Assembly: GCA_963836405.1 (NCBI GenBank)
Contig: CAWIJL010000008.1
Coordinates: 40,638 to 104,637, forward strand
Source of the DNA: CAWIJJ01 sp963836405
GTDB taxonomy: Bacteria > Acidobacteriota > Terriglobia > Bryobacterales > Bryobacteraceae
DNA length: 64,000 nucleotides
Reading direction: 5' to 3'
The notes below the pieces were generated by a model that saw nothing but the letters and a program-made list of their open reading frames with translations, ran no database searches and was not told where the DNA came from. This document shows, in pieces, positions 45,438 to 57,334 of the stretch. The position numbers were made by a program, and so were the translations under genes. Each line of letters opens with the position of its first letter. The stretch's first letter is position 1.

Positions 45438-48317
<2,880 letters not shown>

Positions 48318-48372
48318 ACCCGGCGATCTGTATCGACTCGCGCTCCGGCGGCGTCTAAATCGAAGAAGATCT

Positions 48373-49341
48373 ATGAATTCCTTTCTTGCCGCCCTCCTTT
48401 TGCCCGGCTTGGCCTGCGCCGCGATTCTGCCCGATGCCATCGGCGCCTTCGAGCGGGGCCCCGTCTCATCCCCGTCCCTGTCCGACCGGCCGGTATGGGA
48501 AGAGATGGGCCTGAAGAACTCCGAATCGGCCGCTTACGCCGGAGGAAACTCCAAATTCACCGCCACCGTGTGGCAGTTGCAGGACACCACCGGCGGCCTG
48601 GCGGCGTTCCAATGGCAGCGGCCGGCCGACGCCCAGCCTTCCAGGGCGGGGAAGTACGCCGCCGAAACCAAGGACAGCCTGCTGGTGCTCCACGGCAACT
48701 ACCTGCTCCGGTTCAGCGGCTACAAACCGTCCAAGGAAGAACTGGACGCGGTGGAAGGCTCGCTCAACCATGTGGACGTCACGTCGTTTCCGGTGCTGGC
48801 GGGGTATATTCCCGACACCGGACTGGTGGCCAACAGCGAGCGGTACATCCTGGGACCGGCGGCGCTGGCGCGGTTCGTGCCCGCCATCGCGCCCTCGATG
48901 GCCGCATTTCACATGGGCGCCGAGGCGCAGGCAGGCGTTTTTCACAACGACAAAGGCTACCTGACGCTGGCGATTTTCAACTATCCGACCCCGCAGATCG
49001 CCATGCAGCGGCTTCCCGAGTTCCAGAAAGTGCCTGGAGCGATGGTGAAACGGAGCGGCCCGCTGGTGGCGGTGGCGCTGGCTCCGCCGGATGCGGATTT
49101 CGCGGAACGGGTGCTGGGGCAGGTGCGGTACCAGGCGGAGATCACTCGCGACGAGTACGTTCCCACGCGCCGGGATAACATTGGGGACCTGATCATAAAC
49201 GTCTTTGTTTTGATTGGGATACTGCTCGCGTTTTCAGCCGTGTCCGGGCTCGCGGTGGGCGGTGTGCGAGCCCTGCTGCGGCGCGGCCGGCCGGCCGGCG
49301 AGGCTGACGCCATGATCACCCTGCATCTCGAGAATCGCTAG
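48373..49341 (+). CDS. DUF6599-type exported membrane protein
   Basis: A 322-residue protein with an N-terminal signal (MNSFLAALLLPGLACAA), a beta-rich extracytoplasmic domain and a single C-terminal membrane helix (IINVFVLIGILLAFSAVSGL). Landmarks are AILPDAIGAFERGPVSS, SESAAYAGGNSKFTATVWQL, ALARFVPAIAPSMAAFHMGA and VKRSGPLVAVALAPPD. I recall this arrangement as DUF6599, common in Acidobacteriota. It starts 55 bases after the secA stop and may be co-transcribed, but there is no functional link known to protein export. Confidence 0.65.
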   Translation: MNSFLAALLLPGLACAAILPDAIGAFERGPVSSPSLSDRPVWEEMGLKNSESAAYAGGNSKFTATVWQLQDTTGGLAAFQWQRPADAQPSRAGKYAAETKDSLLVLHGNYLLRFSGYKPSKEELDAVEGSLNHVDVTSFPVLAGYIPDTGLVANSERYILGPAALARFVPAIAPSMAAFHMGAEAQAGVFHNDKGYLTLAIFNYPTPQIAMQRLPEFQKVPGAMVKRSGPLVAVALAPPDADFAERVLGQVRYQAEITRDEYVPTRRDNIGDLIINVFVLIGILLAFSAVSGLAVGGVRALLRRGRPAGEADAMITLHLENR

Positions 49342-49502
49342 GGTGATGACACAAACGTCCAATTTTGTTCGGGTTAGACTGAAATTCCGGGGTAAAAAAA
49401 GGGGTTTTAGGGGGTGCCGGCCCAGGTGTGCAAAAAACTACAGTCTCGCAAGTTACCCGATTGGAGCGGTTTACGGCGTCGCGGACGCTGCCGGATTTTT
49501 TC

Positions 49503-49531
49503 TTGACTTGAGAGCCGTAGGGAAATAATAT
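49503..49531 (+). promoter_or_regulatory. Strong sigma-70-type promoter in a gene-free gap
   Basis: TTGACT (49503-49508) and TAATAT (49526-49531) with the optimal 17-base spacer. No reading frame starts downstream before a terminator-like hairpin at 49612-49637, so the transcript would be short and non-coding. Confidence 0.5.
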
Positions 49532-49537
49532 CCAACT

Positions 49538-49645
49538 ACAAAGTTTTGGCGGTTGCGATTCCGTCGAGACTGATTCTCCCATCGAACATCACCCTGGTAG
49601 AACAGGGAAAGAATGCTCACCTCTCGGGGTGAGCATTTCTATTTG
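49538..49645 (+). ncRNA. Candidate small RNA between promoter and terminator-like hairpin
   Basis: About 108 bases from the predicted start (about 49538) to the end of a hairpin. The interior contains a second stem-loop, CCCTG-GTAGAA-CAGGG (49592-49607). No start codon with a ribosome site and no ORF is seen. I do not recognise a known RNA family. It occupies the gene-free gap 49342-49676 and could be a stand-alone regulatory RNA or a leader for the ABC exporter gene. Confidence 0.4.
49612..49637 (+). terminator. Rho-independent-like hairpin
   Basis: AATGCTCACC (49612-49621) pairs perfectly with GGTGAGCATT (49628-49637) around a 6-base loop. A U-rich tail TCTATTTG follows on the plus strand. 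The tail is only moderate, so termination may be partial. It separates the candidate small RNA from the ABC exporter promoter. Confidence 0.6.
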
Positions 49646-49672
49646 ATAGCAAAATAATACAGTTATACTGTA
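49643..49672 (+). promoter_or_regulatory. Promoter of the ABC exporter with overlapping operator palindrome
   Basis: TTGATA (49643-49648) and TATACT (49664-49669) with a 15-base spacer. TACAGT-TAT-ACTGTA (49658-49672) is a perfect 6+6 palindrome that covers the -10 box. The predicted start lies at or very near the ATG at 49677, so the message may be leaderless and controlled by a repressor at the palindrome. Confidence 0.5.
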
Positions 49673-49676
49673 CACT

Positions 49677-51512
49677 ATGCACCCACCCGTGCCGCCGAAG
49701 CGCGCTCCGGAGCTGACATGGCGCACCCGGCTCTCGTCCATGCGCAACGTACGGCCGCTGCTCCGCATGGTGTGGGAAACCAGTCCCCCGCTGGTGGTGG
49801 CCAGCGTCGTGTTGCGGTTTCTGCGGGCTCTTTTGCCGCTGGCGCTCCTCTGGGTACCCAAGCTCATCCTGGATGCCGTGGTCGCCTCCGTTTCGCGAGG
49901 AAGCGGGAATCTGGGAGTCATCTGGAAGCTGGTTGCGCTGGAATTCGGGCTGGCTGTCGCGAGCGACGTACTGGGTCGGGTCAATACCTTATGTGACAGC
50001 CTGCTTGGCGATCGGTTTACCAACCAGGTAAGCGTTCGACTGATGGAGCATGCCACGGCGCTCGACTTGGCGTCGTTCGAAGACCCGGTGTTTTACGACA
50101 AGCTCGAGCGGGCGCGGCGGCAGACCACGGGACGCCTCGGGCTGCTCGCCTCGATCCTCAGCGTTGGACAGGACACGGTCAGTCTGCTGACGCTCTCGGC
50201 CGGGCTGATGGTCTATTCTCCGTGGCTGATGCTGCTGTTGTTCGCCGCGGTCCTGCCGGCTTTTCTCGGAGAAACGCATTTCAGTACCCTCGCTTATTCG
50301 GCCCTCTACCGCAAGACGCCGCACCGGCGGCAACTCGATTACTTGCGGGCGCTGGGAGCCAGCGTCGGCAGCGCGAAGGAAGTGAAGATCTTCGGGCTGG
50401 GGCCGCACCTGTCTAAACGGTATTATGAGATTTCCGAAGATATCTACCGGGAAAACAAGGGCCTTGCGGTGCACCGCGCGGTTGTCGGTTCGGGCCTGAA
50501 CCTGATCTCGACGGGCGGCTACTACGGCGCCTACGTGCTGGTGGTAATGAAGGCCGTCACCGGGGCGATCACGATAGGGACGCTGACGTTTCTGACGGGC
50601 GCCTTCTCGCGGTCCCGCTCCTATATCGAGCGCCTGCTGTCCAGCTTCAACGACATTTCCGAACAGGCCGTCTTCTTCAAGGATCTGTTCGAGTTCTTCG
50701 AAATGCAGCCCACCATCCGCTCGAGCGCGGATTCCATTCCGGCACCCCGCCCCATCCGGCAGGGCTTTGAATTCCGGAACGTGTCGTTCGCGTACCCCGG
50801 CTCCGACCGGCAGGTCGTCCAAGGCATTAACTTTCGCCTGCATCCATCTGAGAAAGTGGCATTAATCGGCGAGAACGGAGCTGGAAAGACCACGCTCGTC
50901 AAGTTACTGGCGCGGCTTTACGATCCGACCGCCGGCCGAGCATCCTGCTGGATGGGGTGGATCTTCGGGAATACGATGTGGAGGACTTGCGTCGTGAGGT
51001 CGGCGTAATCTTCCAGGATTACATGCGGTATGACATGTTTGTTCGTGAGAACATTGGGTTTGGAAAAATCGAAGCTCTTTACGACGAGGCGCGCATCGAG
51101 AGCGCGGCGCGGAAGAGCCTGGCAAAATCGCTGGTGGACCGGCTGCCGCTATGGCTACGATCAGATGGTCGGCCGGCGGTTCGAAGGCGGAGTGGATCTT
51201 TCGGGCGGCGAGTGGCAGAAATTCGCGCTGGCCCGCGCCTACATGCGGGACGCCCAGGTTCTGATCCTGGATGAACCGACCGCGACCCTCGACGCCCGTG
51301 CCGAGTACGAGGTCTTCCGCCGTTTTGCCGACCTGACGCGGGGGCGCATGGCGGTTCTGATTTCCCACCGTTTTTCCACCGTTCGCATGGCCGACCGGAT
51401 CCTGGTGCTTTCCGGGGGCGCCATACAAGAGCAGGGCACGCACCAGGAACTGTTGGCTTTGGGAGGCCGATACGCCGAGCTGTTCGAACTTCAAGCAGCA
51501 GGTTACCGTTAA
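49677..51512 (+). CDS. ABC exporter, fused permease-ATPase (frameshifted)
   Basis: A half-type ABC exporter of about 610 residues. The membrane domain (residues about 30-330) has six helices: PLVVASVVLRFLRALLPLAL, VSLLTLSAGLMVYSPWLMLL and so on. The nucleotide-binding domain has FRNVSFAYPGSDRQVVQGIN and Walker A IGENGAGKTTLV. A first shift lies near 50938-50945 (LYDPTAGR then ILLDGVDLREYD) and a second near 51148-51152 (KSLVDRLP then YGYDQMVG). After it come the signature LSGGEWQK, Walker B VLILDEPTATLD and switch His ISHRFST. Removing one base cures the second shift. Substrate unknown; lipid or drug export is typical. Confidence 0.8.
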
Positions 51513-51524
51513 GAGCGAAAACGA

Positions 51525-53193
51525 ATGAGCGAAAACAAGTTGCAGATAATTCCGCTGGGCGGACTGGGTGAGTTCGGGATGAACATGATCGCCTTCCGCT
51601 ATGCCGACGAGATACTGATCGTCGACTGCGGCATGATGTTCCCGGAACCCGAACTACTCGGACGTGGATCTGGTGATGCCGGACCTCACGTTCCTCAAAG
51701 AGAACCAGGCGCAGGTCCGCGGCGTAGTCCTGACGCACGGCCACGAAGACCACATCGGGGCGGTCCCCTATTTTCTGACCGAGATCGACGTGCCCGTGTA
51801 CGGCACCGATTTCACCTTGGCGCTGGTGGACCGGCGCATCGAGGAGTACGACCTTCCGGAGGAGCCTCGATTCATCAAAGTCAAGCCGAAACAGATAGTT
51901 GAGGTCGGTCCCTTCAAGGTCGAGTTTATTCATGTTACCCACTCGATCGTGAGCGCGCTGGCGCTGGCGATCACTACGCCGCTGGGCGTCATCATCCACA
52001 CCGGCGATTTCAAGGTGGATCCGACCCCGACCGATAACGAGCTCTTCGATCTGCACACCCTGGCCGAATACGGCAAGCGCGGGGTGCTGCTGCTGCTCTC
52101 GGATTCGACCAATTCGGACCGGCCTGGATATACCGAATCCGAGCGCGCCGTGCGGCCGCGGATGGAAGAGATCTTCAACCGCGCCGAGAAGCGTGTAGTG
52201 GTCTCCTGCTTCAGCTCGTCGATTCACCGCATTCAACTGGTGCTGGACCTGGCGCAGGAGTTCAACCGGCGCGTAGCGGTAATCGGCAGAAGCATGGTGT
52301 CGGTAACGGAGATCGCGCATTCGCTCGGGCTGCTGGAGATTCCCGACGGCATCCTGCTGCGGCCGCAGGACGCGATGGACCTCTCGCCGGATAAGGTGGC
52401 GTTCCTGATTTCCGGAACGCAAGGCGAGCCGATGTCGGCGCTGGCGCGCGTGGCGGTGGATAACCACAAGCACGTGTCGGTGGAAAAGGGCGATACGGTG
52501 GTTCTGAGCGCGCGCATCATTCCGGGCAACGAAAAGGCCATTTTCCGGATGATCGATCACATGGCCCGGCGCGGCGCGGACGTGCTGTACGGGTCCATGA
52601 ATCCGCCCCTGCACGTCTCCGGGCACGGCAGCATCGAGGAGATGAAGCTGGTGCTGAACCTGGTGCGGCCGCGCTACTTCATGCCTATCCACGGCGAGTT
52701 CCGGCAGCTTTCCAAGCACGCGCGGCTTGCCGACCACCTGCGGTTCGCCGGACTCGAGGAGACCTTCGTGATGGAGTCGGGCGACGTGCTCGAAATCGAC
52801 CGTCACGGTGCGCGCAAGGCGGGCAAGGTGCAGGTGGGCCGGGTGTGCATCGATTCCGGATCGATTGACGACGTGGTGCAGGAGGTGGTGATTCGGGACC
52901 GCAGGCACCTGTCCGAGGACGGCATCGTGCTGCCGATCATCGCCATCAACCGGCAAACCGGCCGGATGGAGAACGCGCCGGAGATCGTGAGCCGGGGCTT
53001 TGCGGGGGCGGAGGGGCCGGAGTTCACCGAGACGGCACGGCAGATCGTGGCCAAAACGCTCGAGAGTTCCAACCAGGAGGAGAAAACGGATTGGGGCGTG
53101 ATGAAGGAAAAAATCCGCGCCGACCTGAAGCGGCACATCGTGAAGCAGACCGCGCGCAGGCCGCTGATCATGCCGGTGATTCTGGAGGTATAG
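51525..53193 (+). CDS. rnj: Ribonuclease J (frameshifted by one base)
   Basis: A metallo-beta-lactamase/beta-CASP ribonuclease of about 555 residues. The N-terminal frame gives QIIPLGGLGEFGMNMIA and VDCGMMFPEPELLG; the second frame takes over at VDLVMPDLTFLKENQAQVRG. Removing a single base near 51658-51664 joins them. The metal motif is LTHGHEDHIGAVPY, followed by IHTGDFKVDP and the beta-CASP segment CFSSSIHRIQLVLDLAQEFN. The C-terminal PHGE-like region is YFMPIHGEFRQL. RNase J degrades and processes mRNA and matures rRNA. It is essential or near-essential in many bacteria, so the frameshift is likely an assembly error. Confidence 0.9.
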
Positions 53194-54551
53194 CGCCCAC
53201 CTACCTGGAAGACGCCTCCGGACTGCGCGGCTCGGCCGAGCGGGCGATCGTGCCGGCGGACGAGCAGGGTGTGGCGGCGGCGATTCGGGAAGCGGCGGCG
53301 GCCCGGGCCGCGGTCACCATCGCGGGAGCGGGCACGGGTGTCACCGGCGGCAAGGTCCCGCAAGGCGGATGGGTGGTGTCGCTCGAGAAACTGACGGACT
53401 TGCGCGTCGGGCCGGGGTACGCGGAAGTGGGGGCCGGCGTTTTGCTGCGGGACCTGCAAGCCGCGGCGGGCCAGTCCGGCCAGCTTTACCCGCCCGACCC
53501 CACCGAGACCGGCTCGTCGCTGGGCGGCAATATCGCGACCAACGCCAGCGGGTCCCGCAGTTTCCGCTACGGTTCCACCAGGCGCTGGGTGGAGCGGCTG
53601 CGCGTCGTGCTGGCCGGGGGCGAAATCCGTGAATTCCGCCGCGGCGAGGCGATCGATTTCGACCCCGGGACGGTTCCGCTTCCGGCGGTCACGAAGAATA
53701 CGGCGGGCTACCTCTTACGACCCGGCATGGACTGGGTGGACCTGTTCGTCGGGTCGGAAGGAACGCTCGGAGCGATCACCGCGGCGCGCGTGAAACTGCT
53801 GCCGGCTCCTGAGGCCGTGCTGGCCGGCGTAATCTTTTTTCGTTCCAGCGATGCCGCCTTGGACGCCGCGGACGAATGGCGGGAACAGGCCCGGCCGCGC
53901 ATGCTCGAATATATGGACCGGCCGTCGCTCGACCTGCTGCGCACCCGCTATTCCGAAATCCCGATGGAAGCGGACGCGGCGATCCTGGTGGACCAGGACC
54001 TCGAAAGCGAAGACGATCCGGAGATCGACCGCTGGCTGGAACGAATCGAAACCGCGGGCGCGCTGGCGGAAGCCTCCTGGTTCGCCCTCTCGGCGGCGGA
54101 CCGCGAGCGGTTCCGCAAATTCCGGCACTCGCTGGCCGAACTGGTGAACGACCGGGTGCGCCGCAGCGGCGCCATGAAGATGAACACCGATTATGCCGTG
54201 CCGGTGGCGCGAAGCCGCGACATCCTGGGGTTCTACCGGCGCCGCCTGGAGCAGGAATTTCCCGGCCGGTACGTGATTTTCGGCCATCTCGGCGACGCGC
54301 ACGTGCACATCAATCTTTTTTCGGACCCGGCCAATCCCGGGCATGCGACCGGCCTGCTCGAGGAATTCGCCCGCGAGGCGGTGCGCCTGGGCGGAACGGT
54401 TTCGGCCGAACACGGGCTGGGCAAACGGAAGGCCCACCTGCTGAAGCTGCAATACGCTCCCGAGCACCTGGAAGCGATGCGCGCGGTGAAGCGGCGTCTG
54501 GATCCGGAAAATCGATTCGGGCGGGGAACCCTTTTCACGGCTGAGGGGTAG
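53091..54551 (+). CDS. FAD-linked oxidase (GlcD/lactate dehydrogenase-like)
   Basis: A PCMH-type FAD-binding oxidoreductase of about 450 residues. FAD-binding features are ITIAGAGTGVTGG-like (TIAGAGTGVTGGKVPQGGWV), LYPPDPTETGSSLGGNIATN, ASGSRSFRYGSTRRWVERLR and LFVGSEGTLGAITAARVKLL. The C-terminal catalytic domain ends in VIFGHLGDAHVHINLF, with the His cluster, and EHGLGKRKAHL. It should oxidise a 2-hydroxy acid such as glycolate or D-lactate. No ATG, GTG or TTG lies between 53094 and the family start near 53196. TTG 53091 is used here but overlaps RNase J; ATA 53190 after GGAGG or a one-base error are alternatives. Confidence 0.85.
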   Translation: MGRDEGKNPRRPEAAHREADRAQAADHAGDSGGIAPTYLEDASGLRGSAERAIVPADEQGVAAAIREAAAARAAVTIAGAGTGVTGGKVPQGGWVVSLEKLTDLRVGPGYAEVGAGVLLRDLQAAAGQSGQLYPPDPTETGSSLGGNIATNASGSRSFRYGSTRRWVERLRVVLAGGEIREFRRGEAIDFDPGTVPLPAVTKNTAGYLLRPGMDWVDLFVGSEGTLGAITAARVKLLPAPEAVLAGVIFFRSSDAALDAADEWREQARPRMLEYMDRPSLDLLRTRYSEIPMEADAAILVDQDLESEDDPEIDRWLERIETAGALAEASWFALSAADRERFRKFRHSLAELVNDRVRRSGAMKMNTDYAVPVARSRDILGFYRRRLEQEFPGRYVIFGHLGDAHVHINLFSDPANPGHATGLLEEFAREAVRLGGTVSAEHGLGKRKAHLLKLQYAPEHLEAMRAVKRRLDPENRFGRGTLFTAEG

Positions 54552-54568
54552 TTTGTCCGGCGCCGCCG

Positions 54569-54922
54569 CTACCGGCTTCCGAGGCCGACGAAAAAGACGC
54601 CCAGGAGGATCAGGGCCAGGCCGACGAACTTGGTTCGCGTGAAGGGCTCCTTGAAAAAAATGCGGGACCAGAGCAGGGTCCAGATGTAGCCCAGCGAAAC
54701 CATGGGGTACAGGACGGAAAGCTGCCCTCCGCGAATGCCGAACGCGTAGAACACCGAGGACGCCAGGAACAGCGCCACGCCCAGCGCCAGGCGCGCATTC
54801 AGGAAGCTGAGTATGGACGAGCCGGTGCGGGGCGCGCCCAGTTTCAGAAAAACAGCCCCGAACGAGCCGACTACGGAGGCGCCGAATACGAGCGCCATGG
54901 AACGTAGCATGAGCGGGCTCAC
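54569..54922 (-). CDS. Half-size EamA/SMR-like transporter, second subunit
   Basis: About 117 residues with four membrane helices: MALVFGASVVGSFGAVFLKL, ALGVALFLASSVFYAFGIRG, YPMVSLGYIWTLLWSRIFF and VGLALILLGVFFVGLG. The pattern is one half of an EamA-type transporter, similar in layout to ArnE/ArnF (lipid-linked aminoarabinose flippase) subunits. The chosen start GTG 54922 overlaps the stop of the upstream subunit as GTGA, indicating coupled translation; ATG 54910 is the alternative. With its partner it likely forms a heterodimer. Substrate unknown. Confidence 0.8.
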   Translation of the reverse strand: MSPLMLRSMALVFGASVVGSFGAVFLKLGAPRTGSSILSFLNARLALGVALFLASSVFYAFGIRGGQLSVLYPMVSLGYIWTLLWSRIFFKEPFTRTKFVGLALILLGVFFVGLGSR

Positions 54923-55308
54923 TTGCGTCCACCCCGGCCGAGGACGGCCACTCCGATCACGATTACCGCGATGCCCAGGTTCTTGTAGCCGTTCTGGGGC
55001 TCGTCGAGAAGCGTGTAGGAGAGCAGAGTCACCCACACGTAGGTCAAGGCGATGATGGGGTACAGCATGGAGAGTTCTCCGTCGCGGAGGGCGAGCACCA
55101 GCAGCAGGGTGTTGATGCCGTAGAGAACGTATCCGGCGATCAGGGGATAGTTGGTCACCAGGGCGGGCAACGACGGGCTGAAATGGGCCATGCCGATTTT
55201 CAACAGCAATTGCGCGGCTGCTCCAAACAAAGTGCAACAAAACACAAGGAGAACTCCGCGGTTGCGGGTGGGCGCCGTGGAAACCGGAATTGTGGCGGGG
55301 GTGCTCAA
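54919..55308 (-). CDS. Half-size EamA/SMR-like transporter, first subunit
   Basis: A 129-residue protein with four membrane helices (GVLLVFCCTLFGAAAQLLLK, PLIAGYVLYGINTLLLVLAL, YPIIALTYVWVTLLSYTLL, LGIAVIVIGVAVLG). The LDEPQ phrase before the last helix is typical of EamA/SMR proteins, and KIGMAHF follows the first helix. It is translated ahead of its partner, whose start overlaps its stop. TTG 55308 is the only reasonable start; no strong ribosome site is visible. Such paired small transporters often flip polyprenyl-phosphate sugars. Confidence 0.8.
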   Translation of the reverse strand: MSTPATIPVSTAPTRNRGVLLVFCCTLFGAAAQLLLKIGMAHFSPSLPALVTNYPLIAGYVLYGINTLLLVLALRDGELSMLYPIIALTYVWVTLLSYTLLDEPQNGYKNLGIAVIVIGVAVLGRGGRK

Positions 55309-55349
55309 GCAGGAACAGGATATCAGGCTTTCCGGTAGAATAAGTAGCT

Positions 55350-56168
55350 GTGGATCCAGAGCAAGACGCGGTACAACCGCCCGACACGATAGTGGTGGAA
55401 GAGGAGCGGGAAACCGAAGAGCCCCCAGAGTCCCATCACCAGCATTCGCAGCGCGGTTTCATCGCCGAGTGGACCGTCACCATCATCCTTCTGCTGTTCG
55501 GCACCACCAGCCTGGTGCAGGCCTTCGTGATCCCCACCGGTTCCATGGAGGATACGCTGCTGATCGGCGATCACCTGCTGGTGGATAAACTGGCCTATTC
55601 GCCGTACGGCCCGGTTTCCAGGCACATCCTGCCTTACCAGGACGTGAAGCGGGGCGACATCATCGTTTTCCGCTACCCGATCGACATCCGGCAGACGTTC
55701 GTCAAGCGGGCCATCGGGATCCCGGGCGACCATCTCAAACTGGTGGACAAGCAGTTGGTTCTGAACGGACACCCGGTGGACGAGCCGTACGTTTACCATA
55801 AGACCGAGTACCTGGACAGTTACCGCGACAACTTTCCGAGCGACCCCAACGTGCACGTTTCCGAGCCGGCGGTGGATATGCTGATGAACCACGTCAAGGA
55901 GGGGGAAGTGATTGTTCCTCCGGGGTTTGTGTTCGCCATGGGGGACAACCGCGACTCTTCGCTGGACAGCCGCTACTGGGGTTTCGTGCCGCGCCAGAAC
56001 ATTATCGGGAAGCCGCTGATCATCTACTGGTCGTACGACGCACCTACCGAGGAGCTGGCGAGTCCGACCGTCTCCATCCCCCACCTGATCGACCTGATCA
56101 CGCATTTTCCCACCAAGACCCGCTGGAAGCGGACGTTCCAACTGATCCACGGATATCCGTTGAAATAA
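55350..56168 (+). CDS. lepB: Signal peptidase I (LepB)
   Basis: A 272-residue leader peptidase. An acidic N-terminal cytoplasmic stretch (VVEEERETEEPPES) precedes one membrane helix (WTVTIILLLFGTTSLVQAFV). The catalytic Ser is in VIPTGSMEDTLLIGD, and the catalytic Lys is in QTFVKRAIGIPGD. Box E follows as FVFAMGDNRDSSLDSRYWGF. It removes signal peptides after Sec export. The start is GTG 55350. Its stop overlaps the next start by one base (TAATG), so lepB and the guanylyltransferase gene are translationally coupled. Confidence 0.96.
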   Translation: MDPEQDAVQPPDTIVVEEERETEEPPESHHQHSQRGFIAEWTVTIILLLFGTTSLVQAFVIPTGSMEDTLLIGDHLLVDKLAYSPYGPVSRHILPYQDVKRGDIIVFRYPIDIRQTFVKRAIGIPGDHLKLVDKQLVLNGHPVDEPYVYHKTEYLDSYRDNFPSDPNVHVSEPAVDMLMNHVKEGEVIVPPGFVFAMGDNRDSSLDSRYWGFVPRQNIIGKPLIIYWSYDAPTEELASPTVSIPHLIDLITHFPTKTRWKRTFQLIHGYPLK

Positions 56169-57244
56169 TGAATCGACACCATTTCGGCCTCATCCTGGCA
56201 GGCGGACGGGGTACCCGATTCTGGCCGCGAAGCAGAAGACGGAGCGCCAAGCAGGTTTTGAATGTGGTGGGAGAGCGGTCGCTCATCCAAACCACGGTGG
56301 ACCGGCTGGCTCCGGTAATTCCGCCGGAACGGCTCTGGGTGCTGACCAACGATCATTTGCGCGACACCATCGTGCGCCAGTTGCCCGAAGTACCCGGCCG
56401 GCAGATTCTGGCCGAACCGGCACAGCGCAACACGGCGGCTGCCATCGGGCTGGCGGCGTGCATTCTGCGCTCGATCGATCCGGATGCGGTGATGGGGGTG
56501 TTCCCGGCCGACCACGTCGTCAGCCGGCCGGTCGAATACCGCGCCGTGGTGAAGTCGGCGTTGAAGTTCGCGGCGGCGGGGGAGTTGATGGTGATAGGGA
56601 TCGAGCCGCGCTGGCCGGAGACCGGGTATGGCTACGTGGAGTTTCCGCGCGGTACGCAGGCGGGCGGCAAGGCAGTTGCGCCGGTGCGGCGCTTCCACGA
56701 AAAACCGGACCGCCGCCGCGCCGCAAGGTATCTCCGGGCGGGTAATTTCTTTTGGAATTCGGGCATGTTTTTCTGGCGTGCGGAGGCGCTGCTCGAGCAG
56801 TTGCGCGAGCACCTGCCGAAGACCGCCACTCTGCTGGCTGCACTGCCGCGTTTTGGCACGCGCGGATTCGCCTCGCACCTGAAGCAGGCCTTTCCGCTGT
56901 GCGAGAACATCTCCATCGATTACGCGGTGCTCGAAAAGGCGAAAAGGGTCAGTGGGATTCCGGCGGGCGATTTCGGGTGGAACGACGTGGGCAGTTGGAA
57001 CGCGGTGTTCGAACTGCTGCCGCGCGACGGCGCCGGCAATGCGGGAGCGGGCGGCGGCGTGGTCATCGACGCCTCCGGAAACTTCGTGGATGCCCGGGGC
57101 AAGATGGTGGCCCTGCTGGGTGTCCGGGACCTGATTGTGGTGGATACGCCGGACGCCCTGCTGATCGCCTCCAGGGACCGCGCGCAGAACGTGGGCGATG
57201 TGGTGCGGGCGCTCGAGGAACGCGGCCGCGAAGATCTGCTCTGA
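56168..57244 (+). CDS. manC: Mannose-1-phosphate guanylyltransferase
   Basis: A 358-residue nucleotidyltransferase producing GDP-mannose from mannose-1-phosphate and GTP. The N-terminal motif GLILAGGRGTRFWPRSR and KQVLNVVGERSLIQTTVDRL form the nucleotide-binding region. Then come LAEPAQRNTAAAIGLAACIL, MGVFPADHVVSRP, RRFHEKPDRRRA (the FxEKP box) and GDFGWNDVGSWNAVFELL. The C-terminal phosphomannose isomerase domain of bifunctional enzymes is absent. GDP-mannose feeds exopolysaccharide and glycoconjugate synthesis. The gene overlaps lepB by one base. Confidence 0.95.
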   Translation: MNRHHFGLILAGGRGTRFWPRSRRRSAKQVLNVVGERSLIQTTVDRLAPVIPPERLWVLTNDHLRDTIVRQLPEVPGRQILAEPAQRNTAAAIGLAACILRSIDPDAVMGVFPADHVVSRPVEYRAVVKSALKFAAAGELMVIGIEPRWPETGYGYVEFPRGTQAGGKAVAPVRRFHEKPDRRRAARYLRAGNFFWNSGMFFWRAEALLEQLREHLPKTATLLAALPRFGTRGFASHLKQAFPLCENISIDYAVLEKAKRVSGIPAGDFGWNDVGSWNAVFELLPRDGAGNAGAGGGVVIDASGNFVDARGKMVALLGVRDLIVVDTPDALLIASRDRAQNVGDVVRALEERGREDLL

Positions 57245-57262
57245 CCCGGGCCCAAGCCGTTC

Positions 57263-57278
57263 TGTGACATAAGTCACG
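57263..57278. promoter_or_regulatory. CRP/FNR-type palindrome upstream of the NO reductase gene
   Basis: TGTGACATAAGTCACG contains the perfect palindrome GTGAC-ATAA-GTCAC. The half-sites resemble CRP/FNR-superfamily boxes (TGTGA or TTGAC type). It lies about 57 bases before the norB ATG, a position suited to activation by a Dnr/NnrR/FNR-like factor. Confidence 0.5.
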
Positions 57279-57334
57279 CGCGACGAGGTCGGATGCCGAT
57301 AGAATTCTACTCAGTCTCCCAAGGAGGGTGAGTA

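Noticed and set aside
49658..49672. TACAGT-TAT-ACTGTA as a LexA (SOS) box
   Set aside because: The E. coli-type box is CTGT-N8-ACAG; here the half-sites are in the opposite order with a 3-base centre, so it is not the same site. An unknown repressor is more likely.
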